From a bacterium (GTDB taxonomy: Bacteria; Hydrothermota; UBA3072; JAPDKE01), in the NCBI GenBank assembly GCA_029258725.1, contig JAPDKE010000036.1, positions 1 to 64,000 of the forward strand: a stretch of DNA of 64,000 nucleotides, written 5' to 3'. Below, in pieces: positions 38,201-46,298 of this stretch (its first letter is position 1; the number at the start of each line of letters is the position of its first letter). The notes under the pieces are model-generated. The model was given only the letters and a program-made list of their open reading frames with translations, made no database searches and was not told where the DNA came from. The position numbers and the translations under genes were made by a program.

Positions 38201-38228
38201 TTGACATTTTTCACGATTTTTATATCTT
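38201..38228 (+). promoter_or_regulatory. tRNA-Thr promoter
   Basis: TTGACA (38201-38206), 16-nt spacer, TATCTT (38223-38228), 8 nt before the mature tRNA 5' end. Divergent to the ferredoxin promoter. Confidence 0.65.
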
Positions 38229-38236
38229 AATATCAG

Positions 38237-38308
38237 GCTGGTGTAGCTCAACGGTAGAGCAGCGCATTCGTAATGCGCAGGTTAGCGGTTCGAATCCGCT
38301 CACCAGCT
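38237..38308 (+). tRNA. tRNA-Thr (anticodon CGT)
   Basis: Acceptor GCTGGTG pairs with CACCAGC. The D arm is GTAGCTCAACGGTAGAGC, the anticodon stem GCGCA/TGCGC encloses loop TTCGTAA (anticodon CGT, reading ACG), and the T arm is AGCGG-TTCGAAT-CCGCT. CCA is not encoded. The ABC exporter ATG follows 11 nt after the discriminator base. Confidence 0.96.
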
Positions 38309-38319
38309 TTTCTTTTATT

Positions 38320-40035
38320 ATGAAGGAAATCAGAAAACTTCTTGGATACCTTGGAAGATATAAATGGAGAGTCCTTCCCGGACTCCTTTTTTTAACCGTT
38401 GTTGACGGAGCACAGCTTGTCATCCCCAGAGTAATAAGGCGTGCAGTGGATGAGATTGCATCCGGAACCTTCACCCATTCTCTTGGATTTTACGGCTGTC
38501 TCATTGCATTGATTGGATTTTTGATCGCATTTTTCAGGTTCTGGTGGAGATTTTTCATATTTGGGACGGCAAGGAGGATTGAGAGGGACATAAGGCAGGA
38601 ACTTTACGACCATCTTTTAACCCTTGACCCCCCATTCTATGCAAAGAAAAAAACCGGAGATATTATGGCACATGCAACCAACGACCTAGATGCGGTGCGT
38701 ATGACCCTGGGAATTGGTGTGGTTATCCTTACAGATACAGTGGTTCTCATAAGCGGAACCCTTGTGATGATGATTCTCATCTCCCCCTCCCTCACCCTTC
38801 TCTCTCTCATTCCCCTTCCTGCTCTTGCCCTGGTTACGCTTTACTTTGACCGCCTCATCCACCGGAGGTTCAAACTTTCCCAGGAATCATTTTCAAGACT
38901 CACCGAGAGGGTGAGAGAACTTGTTGCCGGAATAAGGGTTATAAAAAACTTCTCCCAGGAAAAGGGAGCCCTTGGTTACTTTAACCTTGCAAACAGGGAT
39001 TACTTCAAAAAATACCTTGCACTTGTAAAGGTCTGGGGAGTATTTGAACCCCTGCTCATTTTCCTTGCCTCCATGACCATAACCACAGTTCTTTACTTTG
39101 GAGGAGTGAGAACCATAACCGGTTCCATCACCCTTGGAGAATTTATCGCATTCATTTCCTATCTTGCAATTCTCATATGGCCCATAATAGGTCTCGGATG
39201 GGTTGTGAATGTGATAGAGCAGGGGAAGACATCCATGGGGAGGATAATGAAACTCATGGAGGAAAAACCCAGGATAAAGGATACAGGAAAGATAAGGGAG
39301 ATAAAGGGAGTGATAGAATTCAGGAATGTGAACTTCTCCTACAATGGAAGAAAGGTCCTTGAGGATATAAACCTTGTTTTTGAGCCCGGTAAATTCACAG
39401 CAATAGTTGGAAGGACAGGCTCGGGAAAAACAACCATAATAAACCTCCTTCTCCGGTTTTATGAGGCATCCGGAATATTTGTGGATGGAAATCCCATTGA
39501 GGATATATCACTTTACGCATTGAGAAAGGCTGTGGGATGGGTCCCCCAGGAGACCTTCCTCTTTTCAGATACCATAAGAAACAACATAGCCTTCGGAAAA
39601 CCCGACGCCTCCCTGGAGGAGATAGAAAGGGTTGCAAAACTTGCAGGGATATACGATGAGATAATGTCCTTCCCCGGCGGATTTGACACAGTCCTTGGAG
39701 AAAGGGGAGTGAATCTTTCCGGTGGACAGCGACAGCGCATTGCAATAGCACGTGCCCTTTTGCTTGCACCTCCGGTATTTATCCTTGATGATGCCCTCTC
39801 CTCGGTTGATTCCCATACCGAGGTGAAAATAATGGAAAACATAAGGGAGTTCCTGAAGGAGAGAACCTCCATAGTAATCTCCCACAGGCTTTCTGCCATA
39901 CAGGATGCGGATGAGATAGTGGTGATGGATAGGGGAAGGATAGTTGAGAGGGGAACGCATTCAGAACTCATAAGGAAGGACGGACTTTATCGGGAAATGT
40001 ATGAGAAACAGAAACTCAGGGAACTTCTGGAATGA
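38320..40035 (+). CDS. ABC exporter half-transporter, subunit 1 (degenerate site)
   Basis: 571 residues from ATG 38320, just after the tRNA; the longer open frame crossing the tRNA is ignored. Type-I ABC exporter: six membrane helices in the first ~310 residues, then an ATPase with VGRTGSGKTTI, LSGGQRQRIAIARAL and Walker B FILDDALSSVD. The catalytic Glu after Walker B is Asp, as in TM287-type degenerate subunits. No Shine-Dalgarno site. It overlaps subunit 2 by 4 nt, so a heterodimer is expected. Substrate (drug, lipid or peptide) unknown. Confidence 0.93.
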   Translation: MKEIRKLLGYLGRYKWRVLPGLLFLTVVDGAQLVIPRVIRRAVDEIASGTFTHSLGFYGCLIALIGFLIAFFRFWWRFFIFGTARRIERDIRQELYDHLLTLDPPFYAKKKTGDIMAHATNDLDAVRMTLGIGVVILTDTVVLISGTLVMMILISPSLTLLSLIPLPALALVTLYFDRLIHRRFKLSQESFSRLTERVRELVAGIRVIKNFSQEKGALGYFNLANRDYFKKYLALVKVWGVFEPLLIFLASMTITTVLYFGGVRTITGSITLGEFIAFISYLAILIWPIIGLGWVVNVIEQGKTSMGRIMKLMEEKPRIKDTGKIREIKGVIEFRNVNFSYNGRKVLEDINLVFEPGKFTAIVGRTGSGKTTIINLLLRFYEASGIFVDGNPIEDISLYALRKAVGWVPQETFLFSDTIRNNIAFGKPDASLEEIERVAKLAGIYDEIMSFPGGFDTVLGERGVNLSGGQRQRIAIARALLLAPPVFILDDALSSVDSHTEVKIMENIREFLKERTSIVISHRLSAIQDADEIVVMDRGRIVERGTHSELIRKDGLYREMYEKQKLRELLE

Positions 40036-42074
40036 GCCACTGGAGATTTGAAACATCAGAGGAGGATAAGGTGGTTAAGGTTTATGATACAAAAATCCTC
40101 AGAAAACTCTGGAGGTATGCAAGACCATACCTCAAATTACTCATTTTGAACCTTTTCTTACTTCTCTCCCTCACCGCATTTGACCTGCTCCTGCCCTACC
40201 TGCAGAAAATAGGGGTTGACAATTACATAATGCCCAGAGGAAGGGAATATTATGGAAAGGAGGAACTTCCAGGGCTGGAGGAAAGTGAGGGAAGAAAATT
40301 CCTGGATACCGGAAAAATTCCGGGATGGAAACTCAGGGAACTGGAGAGCAGAGGGGTATTATCACCTGAAAAGTATTATATTCTTTCCTGTGAAAAGGAA
40401 GACCTTGTTAGGGGAAGAAAATACTTTAAAACAGAAAAACATATCTTTATTTCTCCCGATGAACTGAAGGGCATGAATATTAAAGAAAAACTTGCATTGA
40501 GGGAAGGTGATATAAAAGGTCTCGGTAAGGTGGTCCTTGTTTACTTTATGTTTGTCTTTCTAATATTTGTTTTCACCTACCTTCAGATATACTCCCTTGA
40601 GTATGTTGCCCAGAGAATTACGTATGACATAAGAGAAGAACTCCAGCGCAAACTTTTCTCCCTTTCTCTTTCATTCTTTGATAAAAACCCAACAGGAAGG
40701 CTTGTGACACGTGTAACAAACGATGTCAAGGCAATGAACCAGTTCTTCACCTCGGTTCTTGTTTTTATTGTCAAGGACTTTTTCATAATCTTCGGCATTT
40801 TATTCATAATGTTCAAACTCAATCCATTCCTTGCCTCCTTCATGCTTTTCTTTGCACCCATTATCTTCCTTTTTGCATTTTTCCTGGGGAGAAAGATAAG
40901 GGACGCATTCAGAAATATAAGGGCAAAACTTGCAAAGATAAATTCGTATCTTCAGGAATCATTGACAGGGATAAGAGTGATACAGGCATTTGCAGGGGAG
41001 AAATATGCAAGGGAGAGATTCCGCAGTATAAATACGGAGTTCTTCCTTGCGGCAATAAGATTGATAACCCTGCTTGCATTCTTTTATCCCTTTGTTGAAT
41101 TCATAAGCACCCTTGCAACCGCAGGGGTCATATACTTTGGAGGAAAAGGGATACTTTCTTCTCTGTTTACCTTTGGTTCTCTTGTTGCCTTCCTTTCCTA
41201 CATTCACAGGTTCTTCCAGCCCATAAAGGACCTTGCAGATAAATACCACATAACCCAGTCTGCATTTGCAGCAGCAGAGAGGATATTCACCCTGCTTGAG
41301 GAAAAGGAATATTTACCGGAGCCCGAAAGACCGGTTTATCCTGGGATAAAGGGAGAGATAGAGTTCAGGAATGTCTGGTTCTCGTATGATACAGAATGGG
41401 TTTTGAAGGATGTCTCCTTCAGGATAAAACCAGGAGAGAAGGTTGCGTTTGTGGGATATACCGGTGCAGGAAAGACAACAATAATAAACCTGATTTTGAG
41501 GCTTTACGATGTGAAGAAGGGAGAGATACTTATTGATGGTGTGGACATAAGAAAACTTGAAAAGGGATATCTGAGAAGGCACATAGCCATAGTTTCCCAG
41601 GACCCGTTCTTATTTGCGGGGACCATGAAGGACAATATAACCCTGTGGGAGGAGATACCTGAGGAGAGGCTTAAAATGGCCGTGGAGGTATCAAATCTCG
41701 GAATACTGCTTGAAAAGAGGGAAAAAGGATTGCTCACAGAGGTTGGGGAAAGGGGAGAGGGATTGTCAACAGGAGAAAAACAGCTCATAACCATTGCAAG
41801 GGCACTTGCTTTTGACTGTTCCATCATAATATTTGACGAGGCAACATCAAGCGTTGACCCTGAAACAGAACACCTCATACAGGAGGCGCTCTGGAAGGTG
41901 ATGGAGGGAAGAACAACCCTGATTATAGCCCACAGGCTTTCAACCATTAAGAGGGTTGGAAGAATATTTGTGATTCACAGGGGAAGGATAGTGGAGGAGG
42001 GAACGCATCGTGAACTAATTGAAAGAAAGGGAATTTATGAAAGCCTTTACAGGTTGCAGGAACTCAGGGAGTAG
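40032..42074 (+). CDS. ABC exporter half-transporter, subunit 2 (with external insertion)
   Basis: 680 residues. Walker A VGYTGAGKTTI, signature LSTGEKQLITIARAL, and Walker B IIFDEATSSVD with an intact Glu, so this subunit carries the consensus catalytic base. It is about 100 residues longer than subunit 1 because of a charged insertion between the first two membrane helices (about residues 62-165: EEYY-like start, LSPEKYYILSCEKEDLV, FISPDELKGMNIKEKL), which should lie outside the membrane. The 3' end overlaps convergent truA by 11 nt. Confidence 0.93.
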   Translation: MSHWRFETSEEDKVVKVYDTKILRKLWRYARPYLKLLILNLFLLLSLTAFDLLLPYLQKIGVDNYIMPRGREYYGKEELPGLEESEGRKFLDTGKIPGWKLRELESRGVLSPEKYYILSCEKEDLVRGRKYFKTEKHIFISPDELKGMNIKEKLALREGDIKGLGKVVLVYFMFVFLIFVFTYLQIYSLEYVAQRITYDIREELQRKLFSLSLSFFDKNPTGRLVTRVTNDVKAMNQFFTSVLVFIVKDFFIIFGILFIMFKLNPFLASFMLFFAPIIFLFAFFLGRKIRDAFRNIRAKLAKINSYLQESLTGIRVIQAFAGEKYARERFRSINTEFFLAAIRLITLLAFFYPFVEFISTLATAGVIYFGGKGILSSLFTFGSLVAFLSYIHRFFQPIKDLADKYHITQSAFAAAERIFTLLEEKEYLPEPERPVYPGIKGEIEFRNVWFSYDTEWVLKDVSFRIKPGEKVAFVGYTGAGKTTIINLILRLYDVKKGEILIDGVDIRKLEKGYLRRHIAIVSQDPFLFAGTMKDNITLWEEIPEERLKMAVEVSNLGILLEKREKGLLTEVGERGEGLSTGEKQLITIARALAFDCSIIIFDEATSSVDPETEHLIQEALWKVMEGRTTLIIAHRLSTIKRVGRIFVIHRGRIVEEGTHRELIERKGIYESLYRLQELRE

Positions 42075-42837
42075 GATACACAACCCTCACAAGATAAAGT
42101 CCACGGGCGGGTGCAAATGGAGGTTTTCTTTTTTCTCCTTTTAGTATCCTTTCAACATCTTCTGGTAGTATCTTACCTCTCCCTCCCTGCAGTAAAAGTC
42201 CCACAATTCCCCTCACCATCCTTCTCAGGAATCTGTTTGCCTCGACCTCCACATGGATTTCCTCTCCCTTTTCCTTTATCTCCACCCTTTTCAGGTCGCA
42301 TTCACCCTCGTCCTTCATTGCGAGATATTTGAAGTTTCTCCTTCCCGGAAGAATCCGGGCTATTTCCCTCATCCTCTCCACATCCACCTCATAATCAAGT
42401 TCCAGAGTATATCTTCTTTTTAGAGGGGACCTTCCGCGCAGAATCCGGTAGAGATAAATCCGGGAAATTGCGGAGAATCTTGCATCAAAATCAGGAGGAA
42501 CAGGTGTGACTTCTTTTATGTAAACATCCCTTGGAAGCGTCCCATTCAGGGCGCGCTTCAATCTTTCGGGTGAAAGTTTCGGAGGAACAAAAGAGTTTGC
42601 AACCTGTCCCAGGGCATGCACCCCGGTGTCTGTTCTTCCCGAACCTCTTACCTTTATCCTTTCACCGAAGATTATGGAAAGTGCCTTCTCTATCTCCCCC
42701 TGAACCGTTCTCTTACCAGGCTGGACCTGCCAGCCGTAAAAGTCCGTTCCATCGTATTCTATCACAAGTTTTATATTGATTTTATCACTCCCTCTATCTG
42801 CGTTATCAGGCGTTTTAGCCTGAAATTCTCCTCCCAT
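42064..42837 (-). CDS. truA: tRNA pseudouridine synthase A
   Basis: Isomerises U38-40 in tRNA anticodon stems. IEYDGTDFYGWQVQPGKRTVQGEIEKAL, catalytic Asp in GSGRTDTGVHALGQVA, FDARFSAISRIYLYRI and NRFLRRMVRGIVGLLL are diagnostic. The ATG at 42837 adds about 22 residues not expected in the family and lies 67 nt inside the preceding gene. The natural start is probably near 42774-42756 (codons ATC, ATA or GTG around NIKLVIEYDG), with GAGGGAG upstream. The stop overlaps subunit 2 of the ABC exporter. Confidence 0.9.
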   Translation of the reverse strand: MGGEFQAKTPDNADRGSDKINIKLVIEYDGTDFYGWQVQPGKRTVQGEIEKALSIIFGERIKVRGSGRTDTGVHALGQVANSFVPPKLSPERLKRALNGTLPRDVYIKEVTPVPPDFDARFSAISRIYLYRILRGRSPLKRRYTLELDYEVDVERMREIARILPGRRNFKYLAMKDEGECDLKRVEIKEKGEEIHVEVEANRFLRRMVRGIVGLLLQGGRGKILPEDVERILKGEKRKPPFAPARGLYLVRVVYPTP

Positions 42838-43916
42838 CTCTTTCTTCCCTTTTCAACGAGTTTTTCCCTCAAGGATGGATTCTCAATTATCTCCAGGATT
42901 TTCTCACTCATTCCATCAAAGTCCTTGTAAGGGAGAACAAATCCAGCATCTCCAACGACTTCTTTAATCCCCCCAATATCATGAGAAACAACAGGAACTT
43001 TAAGTGCCATTGCCTCAACCAAAACCCTCCCAAATGGCTCTTCTTCTTCAGGAACATGCACAAGGACATCAAGGGAGCTCATTGCCGGATACGGGTTTTT
43101 TATGTATCCCGTGAATATAATTCTGTCATCTATTCCCAGTTCTTTTACTCTTTTGAGAAGCATCTCCTTGTATTTCCGGTTTTCAGGCTTATCAAAAACA
43201 ACATCCCCTATCACCACACCATAAACATCCTTCCTCTTTTTGAGAACCTTTGCCATCACCTCAATGAAGTTATGCTGTCCCTTCCAGGGAGCAATCTGTC
43301 CCACCATCCCTATCTTTTTCCCTTTTATAATTTCTATTTTTTCTGTGGCTTCTGGCTCAACGGCATCGTAAATCACCCTGAATTTGTGATTTTCACCATA
43401 TCCCCCGGCAAGCTCAACAGCATTGTAAACAATTCTCACCTTTGCAGAAAGCCAGAACTGCCTTCTCACTGCCTGGGAGATTGCTATTATCCTCCTTGGA
43501 ACAACTGAAAGCATGTTCATGAGAATCCTTGCTCTTCCATAAAGAATATCCCTGAAATGCCATATTATTGGAAACTCGGGAACAAGAACCGAAAGGCAGT
43601 GCGCCTTCTGGGAGTTTGTATAGAGAATATCATATCCCTTCATAGCCTTTCTCAATTCTTTCGCTATAGGCGAAAGTGAGGAGAGAACCCTCGGATAAAG
43701 ACCTATTTCTTCTCTTTTTATCCTGAGTATGAAGTCAGGAATGGAGATAAGCCTCACCTCAACCCCTATCTTCTTTGCCTCCTCTGCAAGGTCTCCCCAT
43801 CGGGGAAGAAGAAGCCCCATCTCCCATCCCCTTTCTTTCAAACACAGCATCACGTCAAAAAGACTCCTTTCCCCACCGCTGAAAACAGGAACGTGGTCAA
43901 AGAACAGTATTTTCAT
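42771..43916 (-). CDS. Glycosyltransferase family 4
   Basis: 381 residues. GT-B fold: N-terminal FFDHVPVFSGGERSLFDVML (the GG acceptor loop), IIAISQAVRRQF, then the nucleotide-sugar domain with KIGMVGQIAPWKGQHNFIEV, IIFTGYIKN, and the EEPFGRVLVEAMALKVPVVSHDIGGIKEVV block including the ExFGxxxxE-type motif. Cytosolic, builds lipid-linked or cell-surface glycan. Last glycosyltransferase of a three-gene run before truA, joined by a 4-nt overlap to the GT9 gene. Confidence 0.93.
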   Translation of the reverse strand: MKILFFDHVPVFSGGERSLFDVMLCLKERGWEMGLLLPRWGDLAEEAKKIGVEVRLISIPDFILRIKREEIGLYPRVLSSLSPIAKELRKAMKGYDILYTNSQKAHCLSVLVPEFPIIWHFRDILYGRARILMNMLSVVPRRIIAISQAVRRQFWLSAKVRIVYNAVELAGGYGENHKFRVIYDAVEPEATEKIEIIKGKKIGMVGQIAPWKGQHNFIEVMAKVLKKRKDVYGVVIGDVVFDKPENRKYKEMLLKRVKELGIDDRIIFTGYIKNPYPAMSSLDVLVHVPEEEEPFGRVLVEAMALKVPVVSHDIGGIKEVVGDAGFVLPYKDFDGMSEKILEIIENPSLREKLVEKGRKRWEENFRLKRLITQIEGVIKSI

Positions 43917-44920
43917 ATCTCCTCCAGAAGTTCGTCTATTTTTTCCATGACATCCTCAACCTCTATCTCTTTTATGCATCTCACATCGCACCTTATTCTT
44001 TTATAATTGAAACAGGGTCTGCATGGAAGGTCCTTTTTTACTATCCTGTATGGGACCCCCCAGGGGTGATACCTTCTCTCGTCTGTGGGTCCGAATATGA
44101 CAACCGATGGAACCCTGAAGAGAGCACCAAGATGCACAAAGGAGGTATCATTTGCAAGTATAAAGGAGGTTTTTTCAAAGACTGAAACAAGCAATGAAAG
44201 AGAAGGGGATTTGAGATACACTGGATTGTCAATGTATTTACCCACCTTCCATAAAATATTTATTTCATCTCCCCATCCCGCAATCAAGACCTTCCATCCC
44301 CTTTTTTCCATTTCCCTTCCTGCTTTTCCAAATTTTTCAGGGTCCCACCTTTTAAATAACTGCCTTGGACCCGAGCCCGGATGGATCACAAGGATTTTTT
44401 CGGGTTTTCTTTTAAAGGGTATATCCGGATAAAAACCTCCAGGTGAAAGCCCGAATTTTTCAAGAATTCTCATGTTTCTTTCAACTTCATGTCCATTGTT
44501 TCCATGAATTCTTATATTGTAAAGAAACCCTCTCCCTCCCTCTGGAAATCCTGCACGATAGGGAATGCGGGAGAGAAAAAATACAGCCGATGTTTTAAAA
44601 GATGGTGAGGCAACATTGGTTACGGCTCCCTGTGGTTTCAGAATCCTCAACAGGCGAAGAAGGGTATAAGGGGTGGAGAAGATAAAATGTCTTTCATGGG
44701 TGGTTATAAAAAGTTTATGAATAATTGGATGGTGGGTGAAGAGAAAAATCTTCTCTCCCTTTTTCCTCAACCCCCTGAGCACGGGAGAAAAGAGAATCGC
44801 ATCTCCTATTCCTCCCCATAGAACAACTGCAAGGGAAGGGAACATTTCAGGAGGTTCAGTCTCTTTTATCCATTTTTCAAGTCTTTTTCCTGTCTTATCC
44901 AGAATCTTTCTCTCAGGCAT
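43913..44920 (-). CDS. Glycosyltransferase family 9 (heptosyltransferase-like)
   Basis: 335 residues. LWGGIGDAILFSPVLRGLRKKG at the N-terminus, ILVIHPGSGPRQLFKRWDPEKF, FILANDTSFVHLGALFRVPSVVIFGPTDERRYHPWG, and a late Cys set (CRPCFNYKRIRCDVRCIKEI) typical of ADP-heptose:LPS heptosyltransferases. Supports an LPS- or LOS-like outer envelope. It overlaps the GT2 gene by 55 nt. Confidence 0.92.
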   Translation of the reverse strand: MPERKILDKTGKRLEKWIKETEPPEMFPSLAVVLWGGIGDAILFSPVLRGLRKKGEKIFLFTHHPIIHKLFITTHERHFIFSTPYTLLRLLRILKPQGAVTNVASPSFKTSAVFFLSRIPYRAGFPEGGRGFLYNIRIHGNNGHEVERNMRILEKFGLSPGGFYPDIPFKRKPEKILVIHPGSGPRQLFKRWDPEKFGKAGREMEKRGWKVLIAGWGDEINILWKVGKYIDNPVYLKSPSLSLLVSVFEKTSFILANDTSFVHLGALFRVPSVVIFGPTDERRYHPWGVPYRIVKKDLPCRPCFNYKRIRCDVRCIKEIEVEDVMEKIDELLEEI

Positions 44921-45756
44921 TCCTTCACCTCTTTTTTCCCTTTTAAAAGATATATGAAAGGAAGCACCCGGTATTCCCAGTAAGGTCTGTTTTTATAGAA
45001 ATAATAAAGAAAACTTCGTATATAAAGTCTTGACGCCTCTTTTGTTCTGGATGGAAAACTTCCTCCTCCAACATGGTAAACCTCAACACCTGCCATGTAG
45101 TATACTTTCCATTTTTTTCTTATTCTCAACTGGAAATCCAGGTCCTCGTAGTATGCAAAAAAATTCTCATCAAAGCCTCCGAACTCTTCAAAGACCTTTC
45201 TTCTCACAACCATGAAACTTGCCTCCACATGCCCGGTGTATTTTTCTTTTAAATGAGAGAGAGGAGGTTCTATAAAACTTGAAAGGCGATAAAATGGAAA
45301 AAAAGAGGCAAGTCTTGGAGCAATCCCTGTTATTTCCACAAACGCTGAATAAATATTTGGAAAGTGTCTTCCCATGGTTGTATGAATACCTCCTTCGGGT
45401 TTGAGCAGTTTTGGACCTACCACACCTACCTCCTTTTTCTCTTCCATAAAGGAAATTATGGGGGTAAATGGATCGCGGTTGTAAAATATATCGGAGTTAA
45501 CAATTCCAAGATACTCTCCCTTTGCTCTTTCAATCATTCTATTAACCGCAAATGCAAATCCTTTATTTTTTTCCCCTTCAATGAGTTTTACTTTCCTAAA
45601 TTTCTTTTTTACCATTTCACAGGAACCATCCGTTGAACCATTATCGTAAACGATAACTTCATAATCAAGGGAAGGGGGATGAGAAAATATGGAGAGGAGG
45701 CATTTTTCAAGATGTCTTTTCCCATTCCAGTTTGGAATAAGGATGGAGAGTTTCAT
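44866..45756 (-). CDS. Glycosyltransferase family 2 (rhamnosyltransferase-like)
   Basis: 296 residues from ATG 45756 (MKLSILIPNWNGKRHLEKCL); the 46-codon longer frame crosses the promoter. GT-A motifs: VIVYDNGSTDGSCEMV, GEYLGIVNSDIFYNRD, VGPKLLKPEGGIHTTMGRHFPN, ASFMVVRRKVFEEFGGFDENFFAYYEDLDFQLRI. The family (wbbL-like) adds rhamnose or similar sugars to O-antigen or wall glycan. Start codon 6 nt after the -10 box, no Shine-Dalgarno. First gene of the minus-strand glycan unit. Confidence 0.93.
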   Translation of the reverse strand: MKLSILIPNWNGKRHLEKCLLSIFSHPPSLDYEVIVYDNGSTDGSCEMVKKKFRKVKLIEGEKNKGFAFAVNRMIERAKGEYLGIVNSDIFYNRDPFTPIISFMEEKKEVGVVGPKLLKPEGGIHTTMGRHFPNIYSAFVEITGIAPRLASFFPFYRLSSFIEPPLSHLKEKYTGHVEASFMVVRRKVFEEFGGFDENFFAYYEDLDFQLRIRKKWKVYYMAGVEVYHVGGGSFPSRTKEASRLYIRSFLYYFYKNRPYWEYRVLPFIYLLKGKKEVKECLRERFWIRQEKDLKNG

Positions 45757-45762
45757 AAAAAG

Positions 45763-45805
45763 AAAATATTTAAATCTTGAAAAATTGTCAAGATTTTGAT
45801 AAAAT
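45763..45805. promoter_or_regulatory. Divergent nikR/glycosyltransferase promoters with inverted repeat
   Basis: Plus strand: TTGAAA (45777-45782), 17 nt, TAAAAT (45800-45805), driving nikR. Minus strand: TTGACA (45791-45786), 17 nt, TATTTT (45768-45763), driving the glycan genes. Both start codons are 6 nt beyond the -10 boxes. Across both -35 boxes lies AAATCTTGA-N7-TCAAGATTT (45772-45796), perfect 9-bp arms. Part of the symmetry comes from the facing -35 boxes, but the AAAT/ATTT flanks extend it, so it is a candidate NikR operator. Confidence 0.65.
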
Positions 45806-45811
45806 AATTTT

Positions 45812-46222
45812 ATGAACGTGAGATTTGGTGTTTCCTTTGACCCTGAACTTTTGAAGAAGTTTGATAAACTCATAAAGGAGAAGGGATATCCCAATCGCTC
45901 CGAGGCACTTCGTGACCTTGTGAGAAAGGCCCTTGTGGAGGAAGAATGGAAGAAGGGAAAGGAGGTGGTGGGGGTGCTTGTTATCGTATTCAGCCATGAA
46001 AAGAGGGGGCTTTCTTCCAGGTTGCTTGACCAGGAACATCATCATTACAGGGAAATCCTTTCCACCCTCCATATTCATCTGGACAGGGAAAACTGTCTTG
46101 AGGCAACGGTTCTTAGGGGAAGGCCTGAGAAGGTGAAAGAAATAGCGGAGAAAATAATAGCAACAAAGGGAGTCAAGTACGGGGTTCTGGTCCCTGCAAC
46201 CTACGGCAAGGAAATAAAATGA
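45812..46222 (+). CDS. nikR: Nickel-responsive regulator NikR
   Basis: 136 residues. Ribbon-helix-helix domain (RFGVSFDPELLKKFDKLIKEKGYPNRSEALRDLVRKAL), then an ACT-like domain with His76, His87, His89 and Cys95, which match the four nickel ligands of E. coli NikR in both spacing and numbering. VVGVLVIVFSHEKRGLSSRL is also diagnostic. No nickel transporter or nickel enzyme gene is nearby. Leaderless start. Followed after 76 nt by the PCMT gene. Confidence 0.95.
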   Translation: MNVRFGVSFDPELLKKFDKLIKEKGYPNRSEALRDLVRKALVEEEWKKGKEVVGVLVIVFSHEKRGLSSRLLDQEHHHYREILSTLHIHLDRENCLEATVLRGRPEKVKEIAEKIIATKGVKYGVLVPATYGKEIK

Positions 46223-46298
46223 AACTCCACCACGGAATCTTCAGGGTGGATGGATAAGAATGCCTGGAAGGAATTAAAGGTCTTGATGGAGGGAGTGT

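Noticed and set aside
46223-46298. Two tiny frames (12 and 19 codons) between nikR and pcm
   Set aside because: Too short, no family match; the first overlaps the nikR stop by chance of ATGA.
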